Of a stretch of DNA of 64,000 nucleotides, positions 56,201 through 64,000 are shown piece after piece (position 1 is the first letter of the stretch; each line of letters begins with the position of its first letter). Under the pieces are notes generated by a model. The model was not told the DNA's origin and made no database searches. It was given only the letters and a program-made list of their open reading frames with translations. Location: positions 137,419-201,418 of the forward strand of contig CAZGWD010000009.1 in NCBI GenBank assembly GCA_964529415.1, written 5' to 3'. The position numbers and the translations under genes are program-made. The stretch is from CAYMPH01 sp964529415. Its GTDB lineage: Bacteria; Spirochaetota; UBA4802; UBA5550.

Positions 56201-57699
56201 AACCTTCTGAAACAGGGCCTTATGCTCCGATCTGGGAGATAGGAAACAAGGCGCACGGACTTCTTTTCATAGCAAATATGGAGGATGTAAATACTCCTCC
56301 GGGAATAATCCTTTCATCTGAGCTTTACAAGAGGCTGGAATCCGGCATACTTGATGATCCAATGTCGCGAAATCAGATGATTTATATTCTCAAGCGTTAT
56401 GTGGATACGTTCTCGAGAAACAGATTCGGCAATCCGCATAATCCGCAGCTTTTTTCGGTGCGCAGCGGCGCGGTATTTTCCATGCCGGGCGTTATGAGCA
56501 CAATAACGAATGTGGGTCTTTCTGATGAAATACTGGAATTATATGCAGAAAAAGATGCCTGGTTCGCGTATGACTGCCACAGAAGATTCCTGCAGGATAT
56601 CGCCACATCATATTATAATATTGACAGGCAGGTTTTTGAAAATCTTATGCGCGATATGAAGCGCGAGTCAACAGTTGTGCTGAAAGAAAATATGCCTGGT
56701 GAGCAGATGAAGAAGCTCGCGCTTTCTTATCGAAATGAAATTGAGAAACGCGGATTCCATGTTCCTGTTGAACCTTACGAGCAGCTGCTTCTTTCGATCA
56801 TTGCAGTGTACCGATCATGGGATTCACCTGCAGCACGGTCATACAGAAAATTTGTCAATATATCAGACGAGTGGGGTACTGCAGTTATAATCCAGAATAT
56901 GGTATTCGGAAATCTTTCGAAGGATGGAGTGTCAGGTGTTGTTAACAGCCAGTATCAGGGCGATGAGAATATTTATCTTGTGGGGGAATATAAAACGCGG
57001 GCTCAGGGGCACGATATTGTAAACGGAGTTGCAAAGGTATTTCCAATCAGCGAAGAGCAGAAAAAGCTTTACGCGAAATCCCGCGGCCTTCTATCCCTGG
57101 AAAAAACATTTCCAGATCATTACCGTACGCTTTTTAATGCTGTCAAGAAGATGCGCGACAAGTGGGGCAATGATCTGCAGATTGAGTTTACTTTTGAAGA
57201 CAAAACTCTGTATATTTTACAGGTAAGGGGCATGACCGGCTATGCCTTTAATTGCGAGGAACCCCTTGATGATCAGGATGTGCTGATGAAGTCATTTATT
57301 GGAGAAGGCCTTGCAGCATCGGGCGGTGCTGTTTCAGGGCGTGTGGTGTTCGATATAGAACGCATTGATGAGATCAGGGAGAAATTCAGCGGCGACCGTG
57401 TGGTGCTTGTGAGACCTGAAACATGCCCTGAAGACGTTGTGGGCCTTCAGAAATCTGACGGTATCCTGACCTGTCTTGGAGGCATGACGTCGCATGCAGT
57501 ATTACAGATGAGAAGGTTCGGCAAGGCAGGCGTGTCCGATTTCTCTGCAATGCATATAAATGCTGCAGCAAATTCGGCTGTAGTGAAGCTTGAATCCGGA
57601 GTTGATCTTGCAGTAAATGAAGGGGATTTTATTACAATTAACGGCGCAAACGGGCATGTGTATACAGGGTATCACCCGACAAAAATCAACAGTATATAA
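53212..57699 (+). CDS. PPDK-derived dikinase without PEP/pyruvate barrel
   Basis: 1495 residues. About 960 N-terminal residues are helical with no domain I recognise. A linker DPNDPYDPFDPYDNG (about 969-983) leads to a PPDK-type ATP-grasp (from about 1005; SVRSGAVFSMPG near 1082, WGTAVIIQNMVFG, FTFEDKTLYILQVRG). The phosphohistidine mobile domain has GGMTSHAV (His near 1426) and ends the protein. The TIM barrel that binds PEP/pyruvate is absent. This layout resembles rifampicin phosphotransferase and water dikinases, where another domain binds the acceptor. The acceptor is unknown. The second GAPDH starts 11 bases downstream. Confidence 0.88.
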   Translation: MPSTIEHNITRDLNCLTLPVQNNYGALKKVNILINEMKHENMDWKIIVEGIRTYFFDCMYDISPFSEKVLPVLFHFLEEATRRKKISSFRAFDTFFDRYSYIIRTMNDGSGNFTSIRHEFDAFAVRYIDLILSESQEDFYFDNVISKIITLARLLDKTDAFQSSLLSRIAEFIYAQYSLYIKASIITSRSEIIVLSALLDGDENSKILLDLLKSESEDSYTGKLKIIEDSVRLRPDELFDEENDIVNFAQNTRAWEKITLLARDLIEKDIISGDQTIINLLGYLVKKSNEGSDRELNSFISKNIASLCAFFANRGRFELLKSVIGLVMPVLLKEIEDEGNYTASFTAIYNIGKAIIESDNITQIDFFEDILVQAKFCFPKFSGIASDWSVITNSSHLENIRTWMKLIELNPPVMKKLSASLIVNLKLGGVFLKDTDVFQRDISALLNSRYGDVFYLIISLAAVFPAFYHDIGATGNIRAFTEKIDTDHRMDNLIHFIRKQVHVESSSRTVMLIQKVMEYWMTGDKNLLEGMVPREVFENLDHIYTFINLDNLDSVKSIYEEARKYFTGHENDRFWDLLNEVGKDSFIDFVESRNFPGVSQDEKTHILGFLHEYFLTKNPTEMTKILLYIENLGGIDMTKTNIWKLLYEISDDAFRTMFDVVRLCDISKVNIEKFILFLHVYRMLYDKYNFSEVRAVEKLEQYAGQDLFSVPAGFFDVLRGKDVFAALETLLEEQNSLKMNILLSDKKFEPLDTIEFKRHIAFGIPSMYGSYKERKFDTLKVVFHMNMIRSRFFEMIHENIRLDSGSTDEYVKVKRFLKLFYKTYLIDGLANQEMINLFNLLETPNMKLSQFRDIVNQLLNVHGGIADRFNETFRYVCREAIRNIGIEKISSKYVPRGKGEKIEAIIDRFLRDQILQSPLIQLFDNLLLKLKENILENISHAGDIVCLNRNDEALGRGRNVYDVIRLPDDPNDPYDPFDPYDNGIYAPIHDIKKLAEKPSETGPYAPIWEIGNKAHGLLFIANMEDVNTPPGIILSSELYKRLESGILDDPMSRNQMIYILKRYVDTFSRNRFGNPHNPQLFSVRSGAVFSMPGVMSTITNVGLSDEILELYAEKDAWFAYDCHRRFLQDIATSYYNIDRQVFENLMRDMKRESTVVLKENMPGEQMKKLALSYRNEIEKRGFHVPVEPYEQLLLSIIAVYRSWDSPAARSYRKFVNISDEWGTAVIIQNMVFGNLSKDGVSGVVNSQYQGDENIYLVGEYKTRAQGHDIVNGVAKVFPISEEQKKLYAKSRGLLSLEKTFPDHYRTLFNAVKKMRDKWGNDLQIEFTFEDKTLYILQVRGMTGYAFNCEEPLDDQDVLMKSFIGEGLAASGGAVSGRVVFDIERIDEIREKFSGDRVVLVRPETCPEDVVGLQKSDGILTCLGGMTSHAVLQMRRFGKAGVSDFSAMHINAAANSAVVKLESGVDLAVNEGDFITINGANGHVYTGYHPTKINSI

Positions 57700-57710
57700 G
57701 GAGGACAGTA

Positions 57711-58862
57711 ATGGCTATTATTTCACATAAATCGCCAATCGGCATCAACGGTATCGGACGTATAGGAAAGCTTCTTCTCTGGATGATTTCTGCAAGAAAG
57801 CAGCAGTCTGAAATAGTTATATCTACAGGCAGGAATGTCGGTAAAAACATCAATGACTTCGCGACATATCTTGCATACGATTCAACATACGGTTCATATG
57901 ACCGGTTCATGTACGGATTCACCGGAGGCAAACGCATTGAGATAAGGGATAATTCTGTATATTTAAACGGCATGCGCGTTGTGTGGCTCAATGATCCGAA
58001 GTGCCGGATCGCAGGCAACATTCCATGGTCAGATCACGGGATTGATGTTGTTTTCGACACCACAGGCAAGGCAGTTGACCCCACGTCGCAGGACGACAAT
58101 TCGCTCCGGGGTCACATGAAAACCGTGAAGAAGGTAATACTTACAGCTCCTTTTAAAATCAAGAATAAGGGTACTGCCATGCCGGCTGATACTGTAACTC
58201 TTGTGGGAGGCGTCAATTTCGACAAGTACAACGCATCGCTCCATAATATTATTTCAAATGCCTCGTGCACTACGAACTGCTGCGCTCCGCCTATCAAGGC
58301 GATTGTGGATCACTTTGGTGAAAATTTTGTTTCCTATGCCCTTACTACTGTTCACTCTGCAACGAACAGCCAGAGCGTTCTTGATGTTCTTCCGAAAGAC
58401 GGTGACAAGGATACGAGAAAGAGGCGCAGCACTTTAGGGAACATGATCCCTACATCTACAGGAGCTGCAAACGCGGTTCTTGAGGTTATTCCTGAGATCC
58501 GTGAGCTCGGCATTGGTTCGCAGGCTTCTTCTATCAGGGTGCCTACTGCTACGGGATCAATTGTTATTCTTGATGTATCGATAATAGGGGAGTATGATAA
58601 TGATTTTATGCATGGTATTTTCAGAAAATACGAACAGAAAAATCCGGAAGTTATGCTGTTTTCCGACAGGCAGCTTGTAAGCGCGGATATTGTGGGAAGT
58701 ACATACTCAACGATCTACGATTCGCCATTTACGCACCACCGAACATCAAAACGCGAAGGCCGTTACTATACGATGTTTGACCTGAATTTCTGGTATGATA
58801 ATGAATTCGGCTATGTTAATTCTCTCATGCGGCTGTATGATCTGGTGACAGGAATCAAGTAA
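57711..58862 (+). CDS. Divergent GAPDH paralogue
   Basis: 383 residues. The catalytic residues are kept (Cys186 in SNASCTTNC, TTVHSATNS, IRVPTATGS, WYDNEFGYV). The protein is about 48 residues longer than the other GAPDH here, with added loops around GRNVGKNINDF and TSQDDNSLRGH. After strand 2 it reads ISTGRNVGK where NAD-specific enzymes have Asp, so cofactor choice may differ, perhaps favouring NADP. GGAGG lies 6 bases before the ATG. It is cotranscribed with the dikinase, so it probably acts on a related phosphorylated substrate or in its own pathway. Confidence 0.88.
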   Translation: MAIISHKSPIGINGIGRIGKLLLWMISARKQQSEIVISTGRNVGKNINDFATYLAYDSTYGSYDRFMYGFTGGKRIEIRDNSVYLNGMRVVWLNDPKCRIAGNIPWSDHGIDVVFDTTGKAVDPTSQDDNSLRGHMKTVKKVILTAPFKIKNKGTAMPADTVTLVGGVNFDKYNASLHNIISNASCTTNCCAPPIKAIVDHFGENFVSYALTTVHSATNSQSVLDVLPKDGDKDTRKRRSTLGNMIPTSTGAANAVLEVIPEIRELGIGSQASSIRVPTATGSIVILDVSIIGEYDNDFMHGIFRKYEQKNPEVMLFSDRQLVSADIVGSTYSTIYDSPFTHHRTSKREGRYYTMFDLNFWYDNEFGYVNSLMRLYDLVTGIK

Positions 58863-58956
58863 ATTTTAAAAAGATGAAAGTCCATTTATGGAAATAATTT
58901 TAACAATGGTTTTCAGGTATAACTTTATTTTATTCAGATTCAGAATTTATTGCATT

Positions 58957-58997
58957 GCTGGAATATTACATTGTAGAATCAGAAAAAATATTCCAGC
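58957..58997. terminator. Hairpin between convergent genes
   Basis: The arms GCTGGAATATT (58957-58967) and AATATTCCAGC (58987-58997) are exact reverse complements around 19 bases. It lies between the second GAPDH gene and the convergent response-regulator gene. No T-run follows, so termination is only likely. Confidence 0.45.
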
Positions 58998-59017
58998 TGC
59001 ATAGATTAATGGAGATT

Positions 59018-59389
59018 TTAAATTCCCAGTGATTTCTTTATTGCAGAAATGAGTTTATCCAGAGGGAGCGGTTTCTGGAAAACACCGTTAAATCCGAGCT
59101 CATCCAGTTCATATTTTGATTCCGACTCTTTTGCAATACTGCTGATAAGAAAAATAGGAACTCTCTTGTTGTCCTGGCGTATCTGATGAACAACTTTTAA
59201 TCCTTCATCAATATTTTCCATCATCATATCGCAAAGCACTGCATCAGGCCTTTCGGATTTATATGTGCTTACGCCTTCTTTGCCGCTTAAAGCAGTACAT
59301 ACATCAAAGCCATTAGCCTTGAGAGCCATGCTGACAGTTGTCAGAATATCCGGATCGTCATCAATAATGAGTATGTTTTTATCAGGCAT
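59018..59389 (-). CDS. Stand-alone response regulator
   Basis: 123 residues, only a receiver domain. ILIIDDDPD supplies the acidic pair, Asp in AVLCDMMME is phosphorylated, and Lys in VFQKPLP closes the site; the usual Thr/Ser is Ser in LISSIA. It has no output domain, so it would act by protein contact. The ATG at 59389 has AAGGAG 9 bases upstream; the earlier ATG at 59431 lacks a site. It could serve one of the two sensor kinases in the window, but no cognate gene is adjacent. Confidence 0.88.
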   Translation of the reverse strand: MPDKNILIIDDDPDILTTVSMALKANGFDVCTALSGKEGVSTYKSERPDAVLCDMMMENIDEGLKVVHQIRQDNKRVPIFLISSIAKESESKYELDELGFNGVFQKPLPLDKLISAIKKSLGI

Positions 59390-59579
59390 GAAATATTCTC
59401 CTTGTATTTTAAATTGAATTTCCTGTTTCATAAAAGAATATTAAAAAATCAAAAAGAGCATAAAAACTTCCTGTTAAAATATATTTCAGGAAACATTTTG
59501 TCAAACCTTTTAAGGTGCATAAACCTTAATCTCTTTCACGTGAATTCCCCAGGCGCGAACTTCCGGGAAATTTATTTTT

Positions 59580-61583
59580 TTATTCAGATTCTATCCGCTC
59601 GCTTAATATTTCAGCAACATCCATAACCTGTACTGACTCAAGAACCTTCATGTCCTTGACTCCATCAACAAACATTGTAAGACAATACGGGCATGCCACA
59701 GCTATCTGGTCGGGATTTTTGTCCAGCGCTTCTTTTGTGCGGTTCATGTTTATTCTTTTATCAGGCTCCTCTTCCATCCACATCCTTCCGCCGCCTGCTC
59801 CGCAGCAGAAACTTTTTTCGAATTTCCGGTCAAGTTCAATTGCCTTGTTTCCTGTAGCCTTTTCAATTAGTTCACGGGGCTCTTTATAGATATTGTTATA
59901 TCTTCCAAGATAGCAGGAATCATGAAACACAATCCGTTTGGTATTATCTGTTTTCCCTGTTAATTTAAGATTTCCTGAATCCATTAATGTATTTAGCAAT
60001 TCAGTATGATGAAGAACCTCTGCATTTAATCCATACTGAGCATAATCATTTTTAAGCGTTGAAAAACAATGTGGGCACAAAGTGATAATTTTTTTTACAC
60101 CAAGCCCGTTGAATTTTTCAACATTTTGGGTTGCCATTTTTTCAAAAATATATTCGTTGCCAAGACGCCTCAGTGAATCACCGCAGCATAGCTCTTCCTG
60201 GCCGAGAACAGCAAAAGAAACATTCGCTGCTTTTAATAGTTTGGCAACAGCAGTGCTTACTTTTTTTATGCGGCTGTCAAAAGAACCTGCGCAGCCTACA
60301 TAAAGCAGGTACTCATAATTGCCGTCTTTTGTATATGCAGGAATATCAAGATCATTCGCCCATTTGCCGCGGTCTGACGGTGCAATTCCCCAGGGGTTTG
60401 AGCGCTGTTCTATTGCTTCAAAAAACACAACAAGCTCTTCAGGAAATTTTGCCTTGTTCTGCACAAAGTGTCTTCGCATTTTGATAATTTTAGGAACATG
60501 CTCAATGAAAACAGGGCAGTTTTCCATGCAGGCACCGCATGTGGTGCAATCCCATAGAATCTTTTCATTTACTGAAGCTTCGCCTTCTCCAAATATTATC
60601 AGCGGAGTAATACCCTCAGTTTTATTGCCGTTTAAAAATTTCATTCCATTGGCGAGCATATTTTCTTTACCCTGATGAATCATTATGCGCGGATTCAGGA
60701 TTTTATTTGTTATAGTTGCAGGACAGTTTTTATTGCAGCGGCCGCACTCAGTACATGCTGCAAAATCAAGAAGATCTTTCCATGAAAACTGATCAAACGC
60801 TGATACGCCGTTAAGTTTACCTGCGCGGAATTTTTCCCTGGGAACAGTTGTTACAAACTCGAATGAACGGCAGTAACAGTTTGGTATTGCAGCAAGAATA
60901 TGCATATGCTTGCTGTGAGGCAAATAATTCAGGAAGGATAGAAATATTACTGCATGCAGCCACCAGAACGAATGATATAAAACTTTAATCAATCCTGAAT
61001 CCATTCCGGAAAATATTGAACCTATAATGCTGCTTGCTGGCATAAATACAGAGCCAGTGATTTTTCCTGATGCGATTTCGCTTCCCTGCATGCCGAAATA
61101 TGCGACCATGAGACCGGAAATAAGTCCGAGAATTATAAAAGCATCGCGGCTCATAGCATCTATATGTTTCGGGCGGATAATAATTCTTCGTATCATCGCA
61201 AGTGTTATTGATGCAAGAACTACGATTGATCCAATATCAAAAACTGTGTAAACATACTCAATCCAGGTATAAGGCAGAAGAGTGCGGTACGATATTCCAG
61301 GGAATAGTCCTGAAAAAATAAATTCAACATTTGCAAAAACAAGTATGATGAATCCCCAGAATATTACAAGGTGATTCCATCCGTATCCTGTTGATATAAC
61401 ACGCCTTTGGAAAAAAGCATAGTAGATCATGGTGCTGAACCGTTTCAGGAACGTGCCTTTCAATCTGTCATCTTTTTTGCCGAGTAGAATGATTCTTGTC
61501 AGACGGATAAAAGAATATAGAAATGCAAGAATTGATGCTGTAAAAATTATTGTGAAAATTATATTTTCTATGTGTGTCATATA
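59580..61583 (-). CDS. Membrane Fe-S oxidoreductase, Etf:menaquinone oxidoreductase (EMO) type
   Basis: About 667 residues. Five or six membrane helices lie in the first 240, followed by two [4Fe-4S] sites (CTECGRCNKNCP, CTTCGACMENCP) and two CCG domains of the HdrD type (ELCCGDSLRR, CPHCFST, SFCCGAGGGRMW, CPYCLT). This fits the DUF224-type membrane protein shown to pass electrons from Etf to menaquinone in syntrophic butyrate oxidisers. GGAGGT lies 10 bases before the ATG at 61583. It is the last gene of etfB-etfA-EMO, and its start is one base after the etfA stop. Confidence 0.88.
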   Translation of the reverse strand, partial: YMTHIENIIFTIIFTASILAFLYSFIRLTRIILLGKKDDRLKGTFLKRFSTMIYYAFFQRRVISTGYGWNHLVIFWGFIILVFANVEFIFSGLFPGISYRTLLPYTWIEYVYTVFDIGSIVVLASITLAMIRRIIIRPKHIDAMSRDAFIILGLISGLMVAYFGMQGSEIASGKITGSVFMPASSIIGSIFSGMDSGLIKVLYHSFWWLHAVIFLSFLNYLPHSKHMHILAAIPNCYCRSFEFVTTVPREKFRAGKLNGVSAFDQFSWKDLLDFAACTECGRCNKNCPATITNKILNPRIMIHQGKENMLANGMKFLNGNKTEGITPLIIFGEGEASVNEKILWDCTTCGACMENCPVFIEHVPKIIKMRRHFVQNKAKFPEELVVFFEAIEQRSNPWGIAPSDRGKWANDLDIPAYTKDGNYEYLLYVGCAGSFDSRIKKVSTAVAKLLKAANVSFAVLGQEELCCGDSLRRLGNEYIFEKMATQNVEKFNGLGVKKIITLCPHCFSTLKNDYAQYGLNAEVLHHTELLNTLMDSGNLKLTGKTDNTKRIVFHDSCYLGRYNNIYKEPRELIEKATGNKAIELDRKFEKSFCCGAGGGRMWMEEEPDKRINMNRTKEALDKNPDQIAVACPYCLTMFVDGVKDMKVLESVQVMDVAEILSERIESE

Positions 61584-61584
61584 A

Positions 61585-62952
61585 TTATTTACCTCCATCT
61601 AACGGTAAGGCATATGGTTTTTCACTCTTGATGAGTTCTTTTATTTCATCGATAATAGCCGGAACTATTGCGAAAAGATCGCCTACAATCCCGAACTGAG
61701 CCACTTCAAAAATCGGTGACTGCCGGTCTCTGTTGATTGCAATTATCATTTCAGAGTCCTGCATCCCGACAAGGTGCTGAATGGCTCCTGATATGCCGCA
61801 TGCTATATACATTTTAGGGCGTACGGTTTTTCCTGTCTGGCCAACCTGACGTTCGTAAGGAACCCAGCCTGCATCAACAGCAGCTCTTGAGGCTGCAGTT
61901 GTTCCTCCAAGAAGATGGGAGAGGTCATCAAGCAGCTTAAAGTTTTCAGCTGAGACCATTCCACGTCCGCCTGAGACAAGAACTTCCATTCCGGAAATGT
62001 CCACGTGGTCAGCTGACTGTTCGCGGATCAGTTCAAGCACCTTTGTTGTAACCTCTTCCTCTTTCATGGAAATCGTTTCTCTTATTATTTCTCCTGCAGT
62101 GTTCAATGTCCGTTTTGGTGCAGGCATTACGTGTGGCCGTACTGAAGCCATCTGCGGCCTGTGGAGCTTGTTCAATATTGTAGCCATAATGTTTCCGCCG
62201 AATGCAGGGCGGGTCTGCTCAAGAAGCTTGTTTTCCCTGTCAATGCTGAGTTCAGTGCAGTCTGCAGTGAGTCCTGTTTCAAGAACTGTTGCTACAGCGC
62301 CTGCGAGGTCTCTGCCTAGCCCTGTTGCGCCGAAAAGCACAATCTCAGGTTTGTATTTGATAATCATGCCTGCTACACCCTTTAAGTATGGCTGTGTGCG
62401 GTAGTGCTTTAAAATTGGATCGTCTATGCAGTACACCTTCTGAGCGCCGTAAACAAATGCTTCTGAAATAATATTTTCAATTTCGCTTCCAAGTATGAAT
62501 GCTGAAAGCTCTACTCCGAGATCCTGTGCAAGCTTCACTCCGGCACCCAGAAGCTCCCAGCTTACCGGCGCGATTATGCTGTCTTCCTGTTCTACAAAAA
62601 CCCATACTCCGTTATAGCTTGGATCAGCCTTTGGTTCAAGCGCTGTATCCCTGTCATCATCATCTTTGGCTGCAGCAACTCCGCTTTTGCTCATCTCGTC
62701 GAGAATTGCAATTTCTTCCGGACGGTAGTAATGTTCAATTGCCTGTGCAGGGCAGACCTTGATGCATTTTTTGCATGTTATGCAGCGATCAATATTGATT
62801 ATTGGCTCGCCGCGCTCATTCATTACAATCGCATCAGCAGGGCATTCGGATTCGCAGCGAGCTCCGCATGCGATACATTTATTTAATATAAGACGGACTT
62901 TTCCACGTGGTTTTTTTATTTTTTTCTCAGGCGTATTCGGTTGTTCCTGCAT
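61585..62952 (-). CDS. etfA: Electron transfer flavoprotein alpha subunit with N-terminal ferredoxin
   Basis: 455 residues. Residues 20-75 form a two-[4Fe-4S] ferredoxin (CIACGARCESEC, CITCKKCIKVC), then the EtfA domain begins. The FAD-binding segment near 370-440 reads GISGAIQHLVGMQDS and AQFGIVGDLFAIVP. Such ferredoxin-extended EtfA proteins occur in lactate-dehydrogenase/Etf and other electron-bifurcating complexes, so this one may have an extra electron entry point. The gene lies between etfB and the EMO gene. Confidence 0.93.
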   Translation of the reverse strand: MQEQPNTPEKKIKKPRGKVRLILNKCIACGARCESECPADAIVMNERGEPIINIDRCITCKKCIKVCPAQAIEHYYRPEEIAILDEMSKSGVAAAKDDDDRDTALEPKADPSYNGVWVFVEQEDSIIAPVSWELLGAGVKLAQDLGVELSAFILGSEIENIISEAFVYGAQKVYCIDDPILKHYRTQPYLKGVAGMIIKYKPEIVLFGATGLGRDLAGAVATVLETGLTADCTELSIDRENKLLEQTRPAFGGNIMATILNKLHRPQMASVRPHVMPAPKRTLNTAGEIIRETISMKEEEVTTKVLELIREQSADHVDISGMEVLVSGGRGMVSAENFKLLDDLSHLLGGTTAASRAAVDAGWVPYERQVGQTGKTVRPKMYIACGISGAIQHLVGMQDSEMIIAINRDRQSPIFEVAQFGIVGDLFAIVPAIIDEIKELIKSEKPYALPLDGGK

Positions 62953-62990
62953 AATTCAATTCCTCCTTAGGTACGGATTAAAACTTAATA

Positions 62991-63833
62991 TTAATTTACA
63001 TGAATGAGATCCAGTTCTATAAGGCGTTTCACAAGCTGACGTGCAATCTCTTTCGGTGTCTTGCCGTCATCTCCGATGAGCTCTCCCTTTGCCCTGGTTG
63101 GTGCGAATATTTTTTTTACATTTGTAGGTGAGCCTTTAATTCCAAGCCTGGCTGGTGATAGTTTTAATATTGAATTGTCCCATACAGGAATTTCCGTGCT
63201 TTCTGCATTGAGCCTTCCCTGTACGCTCGGATATCTCGGTTTATTTATTTCCCGGACAACAGTAAGTAAAGCAGGCAAAGATGACTGCACCACCTCTTTC
63301 AGGCCTTCCATTTTTCTGCGCACGATAATATTTTTTTCAACCGGATCAAGATCAATTACCTTGTCGACCAGAGTGAGCTGGCTGTAGCCGAGTCTTGTGG
63401 CAATACCTGGCCCTACCTGCGCTGTATCTCCGTCTATTGTCTGTTTCCCGCAGATGATAAGATCAACACGTCCGTGTTCATATTGAATCCGTCTGATTGC
63501 TTCAGAGAGAACATAGCTTGTGGCAAGAGTATCAGCGCCTCCGAACAGTCTGTCTGATATGAGCACCGCATCATCAACTCCCATAGCGAGACATTTTTTT
63601 AAAGTAATGATTGAATTCGGAGGTCCCATTGTGATTGCAGTAAGTTTGCAGTCGAAGCGGTCTTTGATCAGGAGGGCTGTTTCTACAGCGTGAGTATCGA
63701 ATGGATTTACAATAAATGGAATGCCTTCCCGCACCAGGGTGTTTGTAACCGGGTCTACTTTTACCTGGGTTGTGTCAGGAACCTGTTTGACTGTGATAAC
63801 AATTCTGTTTAGCTTATACTTTTTATTGCTCAT
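62991..63833 (-). CDS. etfB: Electron transfer flavoprotein beta subunit
   Basis: 280 residues of the AMP/FAD-binding Etf beta chain. The motifs VKQVPDTTQVKVD (15-27) and LIICGKQTIDGDTAQVGPG (about 125-145) are typical of the bifurcating-type beta subunits. It pairs with etfA 38 bases downstream and heads the etfB-etfA-EMO operon. GGAG lies 9 bases before the ATG. Confidence 0.94.
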   Translation of the reverse strand: MSNKKYKLNRIVITVKQVPDTTQVKVDPVTNTLVREGIPFIVNPFDTHAVETALLIKDRFDCKLTAITMGPPNSIITLKKCLAMGVDDAVLISDRLFGGADTLATSYVLSEAIRRIQYEHGRVDLIICGKQTIDGDTAQVGPGIATRLGYSQLTLVDKVIDLDPVEKNIIVRRKMEGLKEVVQSSLPALLTVVREINKPRYPSVQGRLNAESTEIPVWDNSILKLSPARLGIKGSPTNVKKIFAPTRAKGELIGDDGKTPKEIARQLVKRLIELDLIHVN

Positions 63834-64000
63834 AGTCTTTATCTCCAGGATTAAAAAAATTAGATGATTTTTTTAATATGATCGATAGTTATAATTATGC
63901 TTTATATATGACTTGTAGATACTCTAAATGCCGGCAGATGTAAATGGGGGAAAAACCTTGTAATGATATGAGTGTATAGCCCTATACAAATTCCAATTTT

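Noticed and set aside
1..64000. The 2-hydroxyacid dehydrogenase at one end and the etf operon at the other as one operon across a circle
   Set aside because: The window is a slice of a larger molecule; nothing in the sequence shows that the ends join, and the dehydrogenase is on the opposite strand.

Overview
This is a 64 kb stretch of a low-GC bacterial chromosome with mostly short intergenic gaps. Lipobox lipoproteins, a CtpA-type periplasmic protease, periplasmic binding proteins and an MMPL/RND exporter point to a Gram-negative cell. The glycyl radical enzyme, the Etf-linked membrane Fe-S oxidoreductase, the molybdopterin enzyme and the peroxide-defence genes point to anaerobic or oxygen-sensitive life. 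A TatT-like TPR lipoprotein and the general gene mix make a spirochaete-like organism my best guess, but no marker fixes the phylum. I saw no rRNA, tRNA, CRISPR array, integrase or intact transposase.

Layout. 1-4621: the end of an FAD-linked 2-hydroxyacid dehydrogenase, MTA phosphorylase overlapping an amidohydrolase, and a convergent membrane protein plus small lipoprotein. 4837-9947: a lone molybdopterin oxidoreductase, a TetR regulator, and a peroxide-response group (glutathione peroxidase, OhrR-like regulator, ferritin-like protein) behind a perfect inverted repeat, then a second TetR gene. 10306-14762: thiolase and fused isobutyryl-CoA mutase IcmF. 15169-17316: a chemoreceptor and a free periplasmic Cache protein, bounded by two copies of the pyrC 3' end. 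17586-19811: pyrB-pyrC. 20181-25417: a four-gene operon (MMPL exporter, PhnD-like binding protein, TPR lipoprotein, short-chain dehydrogenase). 25628-30786: a frameshifted vapBC-like pair, two proteins of unknown function, prfC, a small paired gene set and htpX. 30953-38896: two large sensor kinases sharing a duplicated transmitter.

39017-45252: small envelope proteins, then a GntR-controlled operon for a glycyl radical enzyme, its activase and an FMN-type split-barrel protein. 45265-48882: hemerythrin, a cyclase-like domain, ctpA-tsaD. 49248-51940: two unknown proteins and a secreted phospholipase-D-like protein. 51934-58862: two different GAPDH genes flanking a 1495-residue PPDK-derived protein that keeps the ATP-grasp and phosphohistidine domains but has no PEP/pyruvate barrel. 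59018-63833: a response regulator and the operon etfB-etfA-membrane Fe-S oxidoreductase.

Metabolic links. Thiolase, IcmF, EtfAB and the membrane oxidoreductase fit short-chain acyl-CoA oxidation, with electrons passed to a membrane quinone. The 2-hydroxyacid dehydrogenase could feed the same carriers. The best candidates for something undescribed are the barrel-less dikinase with its divergent GAPDH, and the glycyl radical operon of unknown substrate. A family of GC-rich hairpin elements is scattered between genes, and two sites look like paired terminal inverted repeats.
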